From IMG/VR virus record IMGVR_UViG_3300034375_006069, positions 1-36,887 of that record: a DNA stretch of 36,887 nucleotides. One strand, given 5' to 3'. The notes under the pieces are model-generated. The model was not told the origin of the DNA. It saw only the letters and a list, made by a program, of their open reading frames with translations, and did no database searches. Position 1 is the stretch's first letter, and the number at the start of each line of letters is the position of its first letter. The stretch is from a virus. Positions 23,908 to 29,922 of this stretch are shown here, piece by piece. Made by a program: the position numbers and the translations under genes.

Positions 23908-23936
23908 GATTTACGCCAGAAGTGGCGTATCCGCAA
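23908..23936 (-). promoter_or_regulatory. Candidate leftward early promoter with operator
   Basis: On the minus strand, TTGCGG (23936-23931) and TAAATC (23913-23908) are 17 bases apart. The palindrome TACGCCA-GAAG-TGGCGTA occupies the spacer and the first bases of the -10. The promoter match is modest (3/6 at each box). However, the geometry is the same as at the rightward promoter, which supports it. Confidence 0.5.
23912..23929. promoter_or_regulatory. Operator O1: perfect 18-bp palindrome
   Basis: TACGCCA-GAAG-TGGCGTA, a perfect 7+4+7 inverted repeat between the divergent regulators. It shares the CGCCA-N4-TGGCG core with the sites at 24406-24421 and 24449-24466. A single half-site TCGCCA lies at 23963-23968. 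Confidence 0.8.
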
Positions 23937-23951
23937 GATCAAAAACTGCGA

Positions 23952-23982
23952 TTGCCGCCGTTTCGCCAAATTCGACTACAAT
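23952..23982 (+). promoter_or_regulatory. Candidate promoter for the 151-aa regulator, probably leaderless
   Basis: TTGCCG (23952-23957) and TACAAT (23977-23982) are 19 bases apart; TACAAT matches the -10 consensus at 5/6. A start about 7 bases after the -10 falls on GTG 23989, the first codon. The transcript would therefore lack a 5' leader, as for lambda cI from PRM. No Shine-Dalgarno is visible. Confidence 0.5.
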
Positions 23983-23988
23983 GCGAGG

Positions 23989-24444
23989 GTGAAGACGCCC
24001 ACATCTGACAGGCAACTCACCGCCGCCGAGGCAACGGCCGAGGCGTTGCGCCAACTCGTGCCGCGGCGCGGCTGGTCTGAAGCAGCGCAGATCACGGGCA
24101 TCGCGAACGGCACCCTGCGGCGGCTCCGCGACGGCCAGGCGTCGGTAAAAGACGAGCAAGTCAGAGCTCTGCGCCGTTATCCCGGCTTCAGCGCCCTCTT
24201 CGACGAGCTGACAGGCTCTGAGGTCGATGAGGACTACGCGGAGGCCGCGCGCCGGCTCGCAGAGGCGTTTCCAGACGGCTCGCTCGAGACGCTCGTCTAT
24301 CAGCTCGAGAACGCGGCCCGCCTGGGCCTCGACGCAGAGCAGATCGCCAGCTCGCTGAAATCGGTCGTCGCTGTCGCCCGAGCGGCGCAGTCGAGCCAGA
24401 AGAAATCGCCGGTTTTGGCGAACAAGACGCGAGAAACGGCTTGA
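23989..24444 (+). CDS. Repressor-type HTH regulator
   Basis: A 151-aa protein from GTG 23989; frame upstream of it runs through the promoter and is not used. Residues 15-50 form a helix-turn-helix (LRQLVPRRGWSEAAQITGIANGTLRRLRDGQ). Residues 60-110 are a helical bundle (RRYPGFSALFDELTGSE, EAARRLAEAFPDGSLETLVYQL), and a helical C-terminus follows. It is longer than the divergent 73-aa HTH protein, so it has room for dimerisation, and is the likelier repressor. Its 3' end contains operator O3, and its stop codon is part of the rightward promoter -35. It lacks an evident LexA-type peptidase domain. Confidence 0.7.
   Translation: MKTPTSDRQLTAAEATAEALRQLVPRRGWSEAAQITGIANGTLRRLRDGQASVKDEQVRALRRYPGFSALFDELTGSEVDEDYAEAARRLAEAFPDGSLETLVYQLENAARLGLDAEQIASSLKSVVAVARAAQSSQKKSPVLANKTRETA
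24406..24421. promoter_or_regulatory. Operator O3 within the regulator 3' end
   Basis: TCGCCG-GTTT-TGGCGA: one mismatch from a perfect palindrome of the TCGCCA-N4-TGGCGA type. It lies 44 bp (about four helical turns) upstream of the next site, so co-operative binding on one DNA face is possible. Confidence 0.75.
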
Positions 24445-24469
24445 CCATATAGCCAGTTTTGGCGATATT
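24441..24469 (+). promoter_or_regulatory. Rightward early promoter with embedded operator
   Basis: TTGACC (24441-24446) and GATATT (24464-24469) with a 17-base spacer match sigma70 consensus at 5/6 and 4/6. The operator at 24449-24466 fills the spacer and touches the -10, so a bound regulator would block RNA polymerase. It precedes the operon starting at 24495. Confidence 0.75.
24449..24466. promoter_or_regulatory. Operator O4 in the rightward promoter
   Basis: ATAGCCA-GTTT-TGGCGAT, one mismatch from a perfect palindrome. It shares the spacer GTTT with O3. Its position between -35 and -10 mirrors O1 in the leftward promoter. Confidence 0.75.
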
Positions 24470-24494
24470 GAGTTCTCCAACCAAGGAGGACTCG

Positions 24495-24863
24495 ATGGCA
24501 AACGAGCAACCGACCGCAAGCGTGACGTTTCACGCATCGCCGTACCAGCCCGGAATCTACGGCGTCTGGTACGAAGCCCCTGAACACCCTTCGACGAAGT
24601 ACGATTGGGCGTTCGACTGCTGCGACCTGAACAAGGCGCAGGCCACGACGCTCGCGGCCGCGATGAGCCGCAAGTTCGACGACCTCGACACCGTCGATTG
24701 GGATTGGGTCTACAAGACCGGCATGGCGATCGGCGCGTGCGACAACTGCGCGTCCGAGGACTTCGGCGACTGCCCGTCCTGCCACCTCTCGACCGGCTTC
24801 GGCTGCGGGCACGGTGCGATCTGCGACGCCTGCGAGAGCTTCGGCGAAGGGGGTGAAGCATGA
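24495..24863 (+). CDS. Cys-rich zinc-cluster protein, first gene of the rightward operon
   Basis: A 122-aa protein from ATG 24495 behind a strong AAGGAGG (24482-24488). The N-terminal 75 residues are mixed (YQPGIYGVWYEAPEHP, TTLAAAMSRKFDDL). The C-terminal 40 hold Cys82, 85, 93, 96, 104, His106, Cys110 and 113, enough for two zinc sites in a RING-like cross-brace spacing. It may bind DNA or a host protein early in infection; no family is recognised. Confidence 0.65.
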   Translation: MANEQPTASVTFHASPYQPGIYGVWYEAPEHPSTKYDWAFDCCDLNKAQATTLAAAMSRKFDDLDTVDWDWVYKTGMAIGACDNCASEDFGDCPSCHLSTGFGCGHGAICDACESFGEGGEA

Positions 24864-25369
24864 CCCCCACCGGAATCTTCACGCCCTGGGCTGAGCTTCT
24901 CTGCATCCCCTGCAACAACAAGGAGGCCGAGTCGGGTCACTACTCGTCGGCCAAGACGATCATTGACTCTGCGAGGTTCTCGAACCCCGCGCAGGGCAAC
25001 GCGACCTGCGGCTCATGCGGCATCGCCGTCTACTGCGAGCGCGAGGATGTAGTGCTTTGTCAGCGAGTCTGCGACGCAGCCGTGACGATTGGTGGCGATG
25101 ACGGCAGCGCGATCGACTTGCAACAGACCGGCGGCATGTGCGTCGCGGCCGGGTACTCGACCGACCACCACGAACTGCTGATCACCGAGAGCGAAGACCA
25201 CCCGCAAGGGTCGGAGGTCATGCTGCTCGGCGTCTACGAGATCGACGAGGACGGCGAGCCGGGAAACCCGATCTACTCGGCGACCGGGACGGTCTGGGAC
25301 GCTGCTGCGCGTGCCCGGCTCTGGGAACACTGGATGGATGAATACGCAACGGATGGAGGTGCAGCATGA
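24860..25369 (+). CDS. Unknown early protein with CxxC motifs
   Basis: A 169-aa protein, ATGA-coupled to the previous gene. It has CIPCNNKEAESGHY (residues 15-28), ATCGSCGIAVYCERED (about 48-63) and a beta-rich acidic C-terminus (YEIDEDGEPGNPIYSATGTVWDAAARARLWEHWMDEY). The first two Cys pairs suggest one structural zinc. The function is unknown. Confidence 0.6.
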   Translation: MTPTGIFTPWAELLCIPCNNKEAESGHYSSAKTIIDSARFSNPAQGNATCGSCGIAVYCEREDVVLCQRVCDAAVTIGGDDGSAIDLQQTGGMCVAAGYSTDHHELLITESEDHPQGSEVMLLGVYEIDEDGEPGNPIYSATGTVWDAAARARLWEHWMDEYATDGGAA

Positions 25370-25722
25370 GCAACTCAATCGTCGAAGGGCTGAGCGCTGC
25401 GCTCGACCACGCTTGGGGCGAGTCCGCTCGACTCCGCTCCGAACTGAATCGACGCGACGGCCTGGTCAATAGCCTTCAAGATCGCAACCGCGCACTGGTC
25501 CGCCTGGTCGGCGACTATCGCGACACGATCGAAGCCGCGCTCCGCGCATTGAGGGCCGCTCGGTGCGAGACATGCGCGGGCGCGGGCGAGATCGAGGTCG
25601 AGGTCGAGGGCTACGGATCGATCGCCGACGAGACGCCGCCGACGTATCACGCGCGATCGGAGTGTGAGGACTGCGCGGGTATCGGTCTCGATTGGAGCGC
25701 GGCTCACGAGGGGGCTGCGTGA
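25366..25722 (+). CDS. Coiled-coil protein with DnaJ-type zinc-finger repeats
   Basis: A 118-aa protein, ATGA-coupled. Residues 10-65 are a charged coiled coil. The C-terminal part has CETCAGAGE (Cys67, Cys70) and CEDCAGIG (Cys100, Cys103), two CxxCxGxG repeats as in the DnaJ central zinc domain, separated by a beta hairpin. A J domain is absent. It may be a protein- or DNA-binding adaptor. Confidence 0.65.
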   Translation: MSNSIVEGLSAALDHAWGESARLRSELNRRDGLVNSLQDRNRALVRLVGDYRDTIEAALRALRAARCETCAGAGEIEVEVEGYGSIADETPPTYHARSECEDCAGIGLDWSAAHEGAA

Positions 25723-25883
25723 TGTGGACTGAACGCGACCCCGAAGACTTCGCGGCTGACCTTGAGGCGCGAGCTGCGCGCGAGATCCGGCGCGGGAACT
25801 ACGACTTCGCCGCTCTACTCGACGGCGCGGCGAACTGGCTCTTGAAACTGACCGAGGAGGTGCGAGATGAGCGCAGCGGTTGA
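25722..25883 (+). CDS. Small helical protein, unknown
   Basis: A 53-aa protein from ATG 25722, which overlaps the previous TGA by one base; a longer frame upstream lies inside the preceding gene. Sequence: charged and helical (EDFAADLEARAAREIRRGNYDFAALLDGAANWLLKL). The family is not recognised. TGATG coupling supports it. Confidence 0.55.
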   Translation: MWTERDPEDFAADLEARAAREIRRGNYDFAALLDGAANWLLKLTEEVRDERSG

Positions 25884-26106
25884 AATTGGTGAACGAATCA
25901 ACGTGAAGGACGATATCGAGCGGCGCATCAAAAGCTCTAAGACCACTGCGCTCCATTGCCTGCTCGACGCAGTGCGCGCACTCGATCGAGACGACTTCCA
26001 TTCCGCGCAGAAACTCGTAGACGACGCTCTCTGGCTGCTGAAGCGCGGAGAGAGTGCCTACGAGGAACTCTGGACTCTTGCGGAAGGGACGGTGCGCGGT
26101 GAGTGA
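25867..26106 (+). CDS. Small helical protein, unknown
   Basis: A 79-aa protein from ATG 25867, with GAGGAGG about 8 bases upstream. It overlaps the previous gene by 17 bases. It is helical (IERRIKSSKTTALHCLLDAVRALDRDDFHSAQKLVDDALWLLKRG), resembling a small helical bundle. The next gene starts inside its last codons. Confidence 0.6.
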   Translation: MSAAVEIGERINVKDDIERRIKSSKTTALHCLLDAVRALDRDDFHSAQKLVDDALWLLKRGESAYEELWTLAEGTVRGE

Positions 26107-26320
26107 CCTTCGCTTCGATGACGAGCCGATGCGTTGGATCGTAGACCCCGCAGAGGGCATCGACTTGGCAGTGTTGATGAACATCGAGAGCGAGCGGTTC
26201 GGCCGCACGGGTCGGAACCTGACCGCCCTGGTCGCGGCGCTCGGCTGGCTCGCGAGCGTGGTCGGGGCCGTCGTCGGCTTCGGGCTCGCAGCCGCGGCGC
26301 TCTGCTCTCTTATCCATTGA
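26099..26320 (+). CDS. Small inner-membrane protein
   Basis: A 73-aa protein from GTG 26099, overlapping the previous gene by eight bases. The N-terminal 35 residues are soluble. Residues 40-72 (LTALVAALGWLASVVGAVVGFGLAAAALCSLI) form one long or two short transmembrane helices. It could be a superinfection-exclusion protein, as early membrane proteins of lysogens often are, but nothing in the sequence proves this. Confidence 0.55.
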   Translation: MSDLRFDDEPMRWIVDPAEGIDLAVLMNIESERFGRTGRNLTALVAALGWLASVVGAVVGFGLAAAALCSLIH

Positions 26321-26325
26321 TTTCA

Positions 26326-26341
26326 CGCGCACGAGTGCGCG
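26326..26341. promoter_or_regulatory. Perfect hairpin ahead of the SSB gene
   Basis: CGCGCAC-GA-GTGCGCG, a 7-bp perfect palindrome. It is followed by an A-rich leader with repeated ACAGAAAC and then GGAGA before ATG 26382. The unstructured A-rich leader would favour translation. No T-run follows, so it is not an evident terminator. Confidence 0.6.
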
Positions 26342-26381
26342 ATGGAAAGCAACAGAAACAAAAACAGAAACGGAGACTGAA

Positions 26382-26903
26382 ATGGGAATGCTCAGCAAAT
26401 ACACGTCCGCAAACTCGCAGTGGCTCAAGAGCGAGGATCTGAACGGTTGGGAAGGCCCGACCACGATCCAGTTCGCCGACGAGTACGAGGTCAAAGACCA
26501 GAACGGCAAGTCCGAGTGGAAGGCCGGGTTCACCTTCGCGCAGTTTTCAGACAAGCCGTACTTGTCGAACGTGACGAACGCACGCCGGATCGAAGAGATG
26601 CTCGTGAAGCAGAAGAAGATCAACGCCGACCACGCGGAGTTGAAGCACTGCATCGGACTCCAGGTGTGGCTCTACACCGAGCCGACCCAGACGCCGTCGG
26701 GCTCGATGACGATGGGGATCAGGGTCAAGGAGGTGCCGGCCAACTTCAAGCAGATGGTCGAGTCGGGTCACGCGGGCAACGTCTCCGCGCCCGGACCGAA
26801 CGCGACCGCCTCCGATCGTCCTCCGACTCCCGTCCAGATCGAGCCTGCTCACCTGCAGGACGCGCCGCCGCCGCCGAGCGACCAGGACGACATCCCCTTC
26901 TAA
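26382..26903 (+). CDS. ssb: Single-stranded DNA-binding protein (SSB-like)
   Basis: A 173-aa protein from ATG 26382 behind GGAGA. About 125 residues form a beta-rich OB-like domain (TTIQFADEYEVKDQNGKSEWKAGFTF, GLQVWLYTEPTQ, MGIRVKEVP). A Pro-rich linker and the terminal DDIPF follow; this acidic tail is the partner-binding tip of bacterial and phage SSBs. It would coat single strands in replication and recombination and recruit partners. The OB domain itself does not show an unmistakable SSB signature, so the tail is the main evidence. Confidence 0.75.
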   Translation: MGMLSKYTSANSQWLKSEDLNGWEGPTTIQFADEYEVKDQNGKSEWKAGFTFAQFSDKPYLSNVTNARRIEEMLVKQKKINADHAELKHCIGLQVWLYTEPTQTPSGSMTMGIRVKEVPANFKQMVESGHAGNVSAPGPNATASDRPPTPVQIEPAHLQDAPPPPSDQDDIPF

Positions 26904-26962
26904 CCCCCCAACCGCGCGGGGGGGAGGGGTACGACTTGTTGCCATCGAGCCCGCCCCTCCCC
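26904..26962. promoter_or_regulatory. Overlapping GC-rich hairpins downstream of ssb
   Basis: Six C (26904-26909) can pair with the seven-G run at 26918-26924. Alternatively GGGGAGGGG (26921-26929) pairs perfectly with CCCCTCCCC (26954-26962). The two share G residues and exclude each other. This resembles an attenuator-style switch, but no T-run is present. Confidence 0.5.
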
Positions 26963-26982
26963 TTCGCGCCTTCGAGACCCTC

Positions 26983-27210
26983 TTGCCTGCTGTCAACACA
27001 GAAGAGATCGAGGCTGCGTTCGAGGCCGCGTGCCTGTTCGCGAAGAAACGGAATGACGGCGCGCTCGACGGTGCGACGCGCGAGGCTCTGGTGTGCCTTG
27101 TGAGCCACCTGCTCGACTCTCTGATCAGCGAGCAGACGAAGTTCGCGCAGACGGCGGAGCGCCGTGCGACCGAGGCTGAGGCCACGCAAGCGCGGATCGT
27201 GGGGGGCTGA
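26983..27210 (+). CDS. Small helical protein upstream of the integrase
   Basis: A 75-aa protein with a TTG start at 26983 and its stop directly against the integrase GTG. It is helical (EEIEAAFEAACLFAKKRN, REALVCLVSHLLDSLISEQTKFAQTAERRATEAE) with a coiled-coil C-terminus. No Shine-Dalgarno is visible. It occupies the place of an excisionase, but no helix-turn-helix is visible. The function is unknown. Confidence 0.5.
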   Translation: MPAVNTEEIEAAFEAACLFAKKRNDGALDGATREALVCLVSHLLDSLISEQTKFAQTAERRATEAEATQARIVGG

Positions 27211-28467
27211 GTGAGCGCCTCCGCGCCCCAGATTGCGCCCCGAGTCTGGATCGGGGAATCTGCCGAAGTGCCCGACCTCGGAAAAGTCGTATTTCTCCGC
27301 AACGGCTGGCGGATTGATTTCTCCCCCCACTTGCGGGGGAGCGCGCGGTATCTGTGGGCGCTGCGGGGCAGGCCGTTCCAGACCCGCGAGCAGGCGGAGG
27401 AGATCCGAGCCGTCATCTGCACCGACTCTCGGAGGATCCCTCTCGCCGACGCGGTCGCGCAGTTCAAGAGCCAGCGCAGCCGCACTCACCGCGCCCTCGA
27501 CGTAATCGACCGCTACCTAGAGGCGGCTCCCAGAATCGTCTCAGAGCGCACAGATCGGCCTCTCTCGCCTCGCACGATCGCAGCCTACCGCGCGGTGCTC
27601 GGGCGCTCTCGACCGTTTTTCGCGGGCCTCACGATCCAGGAGGCGACCCGCGCCGACACACTCCGCGCGTGGAAAGCGTGGTTCCAGCTCCCGAAGTCCG
27701 AGGGCGGGCGCGGGCTCACGAGCGACCACGAGGGCCGGAACGCCTTCGCCGCCTTCCGCGCCGTGATCGCGTGGTATCGGACGACCCGCGTAGACTTCCC
27801 TGAGCCCGACTGGCCGACCATGCCGACCGCGCTGACCGCGAAGAGGCGGAACCGGACGCGGCGGGATTCCGAGGCGAGGCTGTCGCTGCCGGAGGTCGTG
27901 CGTGCGATCGACGCCCTACCCGCAGACCGCGCCCCGATCTTCTGGGTGATGTTTTATACCGGAGCTCGCCCGACCGAGGCGCGGGGCGTTCTGGGCTGCG
28001 ACTGGGATCGGCCCCGCCTGCGGATCTGCCGGAGCGCGGCGAACCGCTCGGGCGGCTGCGCGGTCAGGGACACGACGAAGACCGGCGAGATCGGCACCTA
28101 CGAGCTGCCTAAGTGGCTCTGCGACCTGATCGACCAGAACCGGGTGAGCATCGACCGGGACGCCCCCCTCTTTCAGAACCCCGACCGGCAGGCTCCCGAG
28201 GGCGTGATCTCGGACGACGCGATCAGAGACGCCTGGATGGCCGCGAGCGAGGCGATCGGCCTGCCCTGGGTGCCACCATATCGGGCCATGAAGCACACGC
28301 AGGTGGGCGCTCTCAGGGGCGCAGGAATCCCGATCGAGGACATCGTCGCGCAGTACCGCTGGACGGGGAGCGCGATGCTCGAACACTACGACGAGGCGAA
28401 GGATGAGCGGCGCGGCGGCGTCGTCGCTCGGCTCGACGACCTCGTCGGGAAAGCGAGGAAGAAGTGA
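27211..28467 (+). CDS. int: Tyrosine-family phage integrase
   Basis: A 418-aa protein from GTG 27211, directly after the previous stop. About residues 80-190 form a core-binding (SAM-like) domain. The catalytic domain has Arg253 (MFYTGARPTEARGV), Lys290 (DTTKTGE), a box-II position AMKHTQVGALRGAG where Lys361 stands in place of the usual second Arg, Trp384 (QYRWTGSAML) at the H/W position and nucleophile Tyr393 (EHYDEA). It would recombine attP and attB. The flanking attP-like site and lysogeny switch support the role. The Arg-to-Lys change should be tested, since it could reduce activity. Confidence 0.85.
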   Translation: MSASAPQIAPRVWIGESAEVPDLGKVVFLRNGWRIDFSPHLRGSARYLWALRGRPFQTREQAEEIRAVICTDSRRIPLADAVAQFKSQRSRTHRALDVIDRYLEAAPRIVSERTDRPLSPRTIAAYRAVLGRSRPFFAGLTIQEATRADTLRAWKAWFQLPKSEGGRGLTSDHEGRNAFAAFRAVIAWYRTTRVDFPEPDWPTMPTALTAKRRNRTRRDSEARLSLPEVVRAIDALPADRAPIFWVMFYTGARPTEARGVLGCDWDRPRLRICRSAANRSGGCAVRDTTKTGEIGTYELPKWLCDLIDQNRVSIDRDAPLFQNPDRQAPEGVISDDAIRDAWMAASEAIGLPWVPPYRAMKHTQVGALRGAGIPIEDIVAQYRWTGSAMLEHYDEAKDERRGGVVARLDDLVGKARKK

Positions 28468-28667
28468 GAATCGAAGACCATCCGCAGACACCGGGGCTCA
28501 TTATCGAGGAACAGGACGCCTACATCGAGCGTCTCGAGGGGGAGCTTTCTGCCACACAGAGCATCGCAAGGTCTCTGGCGCAGCGCGTAGGCATGTCCGA
28601 CGAACAGCTCGACAAGCTGATGGATCGGCTGATTGCGGCTGATAGCGGGCTGATTCAGGATAACTAA
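28464..28667 (+). CDS. Small helical protein overlapping the attP arm sites
   Basis: A 67-aa protein from GTG 28464 (GTGA overlap with int), with GAGGA about 7 bases upstream. It is charged and helical (AYIERLEGELSATQSIARSLAQRVGMSDEQLDKLMDRLIAADSGLIQDN). The last 15 codons lie in the first GGCTGAT cluster. It could be an excisionase or directionality factor by position, but no HTH is evident. Confidence 0.5.
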   Translation: MRIEDHPQTPGLIIEEQDAYIERLEGELSATQSIARSLAQRVGMSDEQLDKLMDRLIAADSGLIQDN

Positions 28668-28825
28668 GCAGGAGAGGGCGTGTACCGCTTGAATGCAGCA
28701 CTTTCACGATGGGTGGAGAAGTTCGAGTCTTCTTCGCCGCACCACTCACTTTTCAGCGAATCCAGGCACTTAGACTGTAGAGTTGCTAGCGAAAGCCCGG
28801 CTGATGACGGGCTGATCCGGCTGAT
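28626..28825. other. attP-like site: tRNA-Glu 3' half flanked by two triplets of GGCTGAT
   Basis: Left arm: GGCTGAT at 28627, 28637 and 28648 (spacing 10 and 11). Right arm: GGCTGAT at 28799, 28810 and 28819 (spacing 11 and 9). The tRNA-like core lies between them at 28701-28744. One-turn spacing puts each triplet on one face of the helix. This matches attP sites where integrase arm-type sites flank a core. It lies directly downstream of int. Confidence 0.7.
28701..28744 (+). other. Core: 3' half of a tRNA-Glu(UUC) gene, CCA included
   Basis: CTTTCAC (28701-28707) is a tRNA-Glu anticodon loop. It is followed by GATGG (3' anticodon stem), a 4-base variable loop GTGG and a T arm with a perfect 5-bp stem: AGAAG and CTTCT around TTCGAGT. 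The acceptor strand TCGCCGC, discriminator A and CCA complete it. Upstream bases GCAGCA do not pair with GATGG, so the 5' half is absent. This is the expected layout of a phage core that restores a host tRNA on integration. Confidence 0.8.
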
Positions 28826-28846
28826 TCGTCGAGCGCGGCGGTCGCT

Positions 28847-29785
28847 GTGAATGGGCTGGCTCTATTTGCCGGAATCGGCGGCCTCGAACTCGGACTGCAC
28901 CGAGCCATCCCCGGATACAGAACTATCTGTCACGTCGAGCGGGACGCCTACGCTGCGGCCACTCTCGTGGCGCGGATGGCGGAACAGGCCCTGGCTCCAG
29001 CTCCTATCTGGGACGACGTGTCCACCTTCGACGGCAGACCGTGGCGTGGAGTTGTGGATCTCGTCTCTGGCGGCTTCCCGTGCCAGGACATCAGTCTCGC
29101 CGGCTCGGGAGCAGGGCTCGCTGGTAAGAGGTCCGGGCTCTGGAGCGAGTACGCGCGAATTCTTCGCGAAGTACGACCCCGTTTCGTCTTCGTGGAGAAC
29201 GTCGGGGCACTTGTTCGGCGCGGGCTCGATCGCGTCCTCGCGGACTTGGCCTCGTGCGGGTTCGATTCGATCGAATACGATGTATTCACGGCCGAAGAGG
29301 TCGGCGCACCGCACCGCCGTGAGCGGCTCTTCATACTCGCGGAACGAGTACCCGACCCCGAGCGCGACGCCTTACGGGACGAGCCAGAACGAGGGGAAGG
29401 TCGCGCACAAGCGACCCACCGCAGGGACGCCAAGCCTCGATACGTGGGCGAAGAACTGGGCGACGCCGACGGCAGGCGACGCGAAGCAGAGCGGATCGCG
29501 CAATGCGCCGGGAAGCAAAGCGCACTCCGGGGCGAGCCTGACCGATCAGATCCGAACAGGTGGATCGGGTGGCCGCCAGGGCCGAATGACGCCGCAGGAT
29601 GGCAGCGATACCTCGCAGCCGGCGGTCCATCGCCAGCTTTCACCTCAGTTCGTGGAAGCTCTGATGGGCCTACCGTTGGGATGGAGTTCCGCGCAGATCG
29701 GCTGCGGTGTCTCGGGAACGGAGTCGTCCCCCAGGTCGCGGAACTCGCGTGGCGAACGCTGAGCGCCCGGTTGAGCGAGAGGTAG
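28847..29785 (+). CDS. DNA cytosine-C5 methyltransferase
   Basis: A 312-aa protein from GTG 28847 carrying the full set of C5-methyltransferase motifs: FAGIGGL (I, residues 7-13), GGFPCQDIS (IV, catalytic Cys79), FVENV (VI, about 115-119), APHRRERLFI (VIII, about 154-163) and RCLGNGVVPQVAELAW (IX-X). Between VIII and X is a basic region (target recognition). It may shield phage or lysogen DNA from restriction. A long second frame overlaps nearly all of it. No cognate endonuclease is visible. Confidence 0.9.
   Translation: MNGLALFAGIGGLELGLHRAIPGYRTICHVERDAYAAATLVARMAEQALAPAPIWDDVSTFDGRPWRGVVDLVSGGFPCQDISLAGSGAGLAGKRSGLWSEYARILREVRPRFVFVENVGALVRRGLDRVLADLASCGFDSIEYDVFTAEEVGAPHRRERLFILAERVPDPERDALRDEPERGEGRAQATHRRDAKPRYVGEELGDADGRRREAERIAQCAGKQSALRGEPDRSDPNRWIGWPPGPNDAAGWQRYLAAGGPSPAFTSVRGSSDGPTVGMEFRADRLRCLGNGVVPQVAELAWRTLSARLSER
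28851..29762 (+). CDS. Possible overlapping gene in the second frame of the methyltransferase
   Basis: A 303-codon frame begins with ATG 28851, four bases inside the methyltransferase start, and stays open to 29762. Its product contains FFAKYDPVSSSWRTS, TWPRAGSIRSNTMY, YPTPSATPYGTSQNEG, WATPTAGDAKQSGSRN, ASLTDQI and LSPQFVEALMGLPLGWS. I recognise these as motifs of separately annotated phage proteins of methyltransferase type. In GC-rich DNA long false frames are common, but the resemblance goes beyond chance openness. Expression is untested. Confidence 0.4.
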   Translation: MGWLYLPESAASNSDCTEPSPDTELSVTSSGTPTLRPLSWRGWRNRPWLQLLSGTTCPPSTADRGVELWISSLAASRARTSVSPAREQGSLVRGPGSGASTREFFAKYDPVSSSWRTSGHLFGAGSIASSRTWPRAGSIRSNTMYSRPKRSAHRTAVSGSSYSRNEYPTPSATPYGTSQNEGKVAHKRPTAGTPSLDTWAKNWATPTAGDAKQSGSRNAPGSKAHSGASLTDQIRTGGSGGRQGRMTPQDGSDTSQPAVHRQLSPQFVEALMGLPLGWSSAQIGCGVSGTESSPRSRNSRGER

Positions 29786-29922
29786 CCTGCTGGACACAGT
29801 GCGCGTGCGATGCGTTCTGGTGCGAGAGGCACAGCATGCACGCATACGAATGCGAATGTCCTCCAATAGAAGATTGGACGATCGACCCGTACACGAAGGA
29901 AATTCGACGGGCACACAAATAA
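29749..29922 (+). CDS. Small Cys/His-rich protein downstream of the methyltransferase
   Basis: A 57-aa protein from GTG 29749, overlapping the methyltransferase end. It contains CWTQCACDAFWCERHSMHAYECECPPIEDW...DPY, a compact CxxxCxC...CxxH...CxC zinc-binding pattern. The ECxCPPIEDW ending recurs in small phage proteins next to C5-methyltransferases. Function unknown; a link with the methylase is suggested by the recurring neighbourhood. Confidence 0.65.
   Translation: MANAERPVEREVACWTQCACDAFWCERHSMHAYECECPPIEDWTIDPYTKEIRRAHK

Noticed and set aside
23752-23988. N-terminal extension of the 151-aa regulator
   Set aside because: The extension passes through the operator/promoter region and antisense to the other HTH gene; its translation is unlike a protein domain.
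28660-28750. A complete tRNA-Glu gene
   Set aside because: Only the 3' half is present; bases before 28701 do not form an anticodon or D arm, so it is an integration core and not a functional tRNA.
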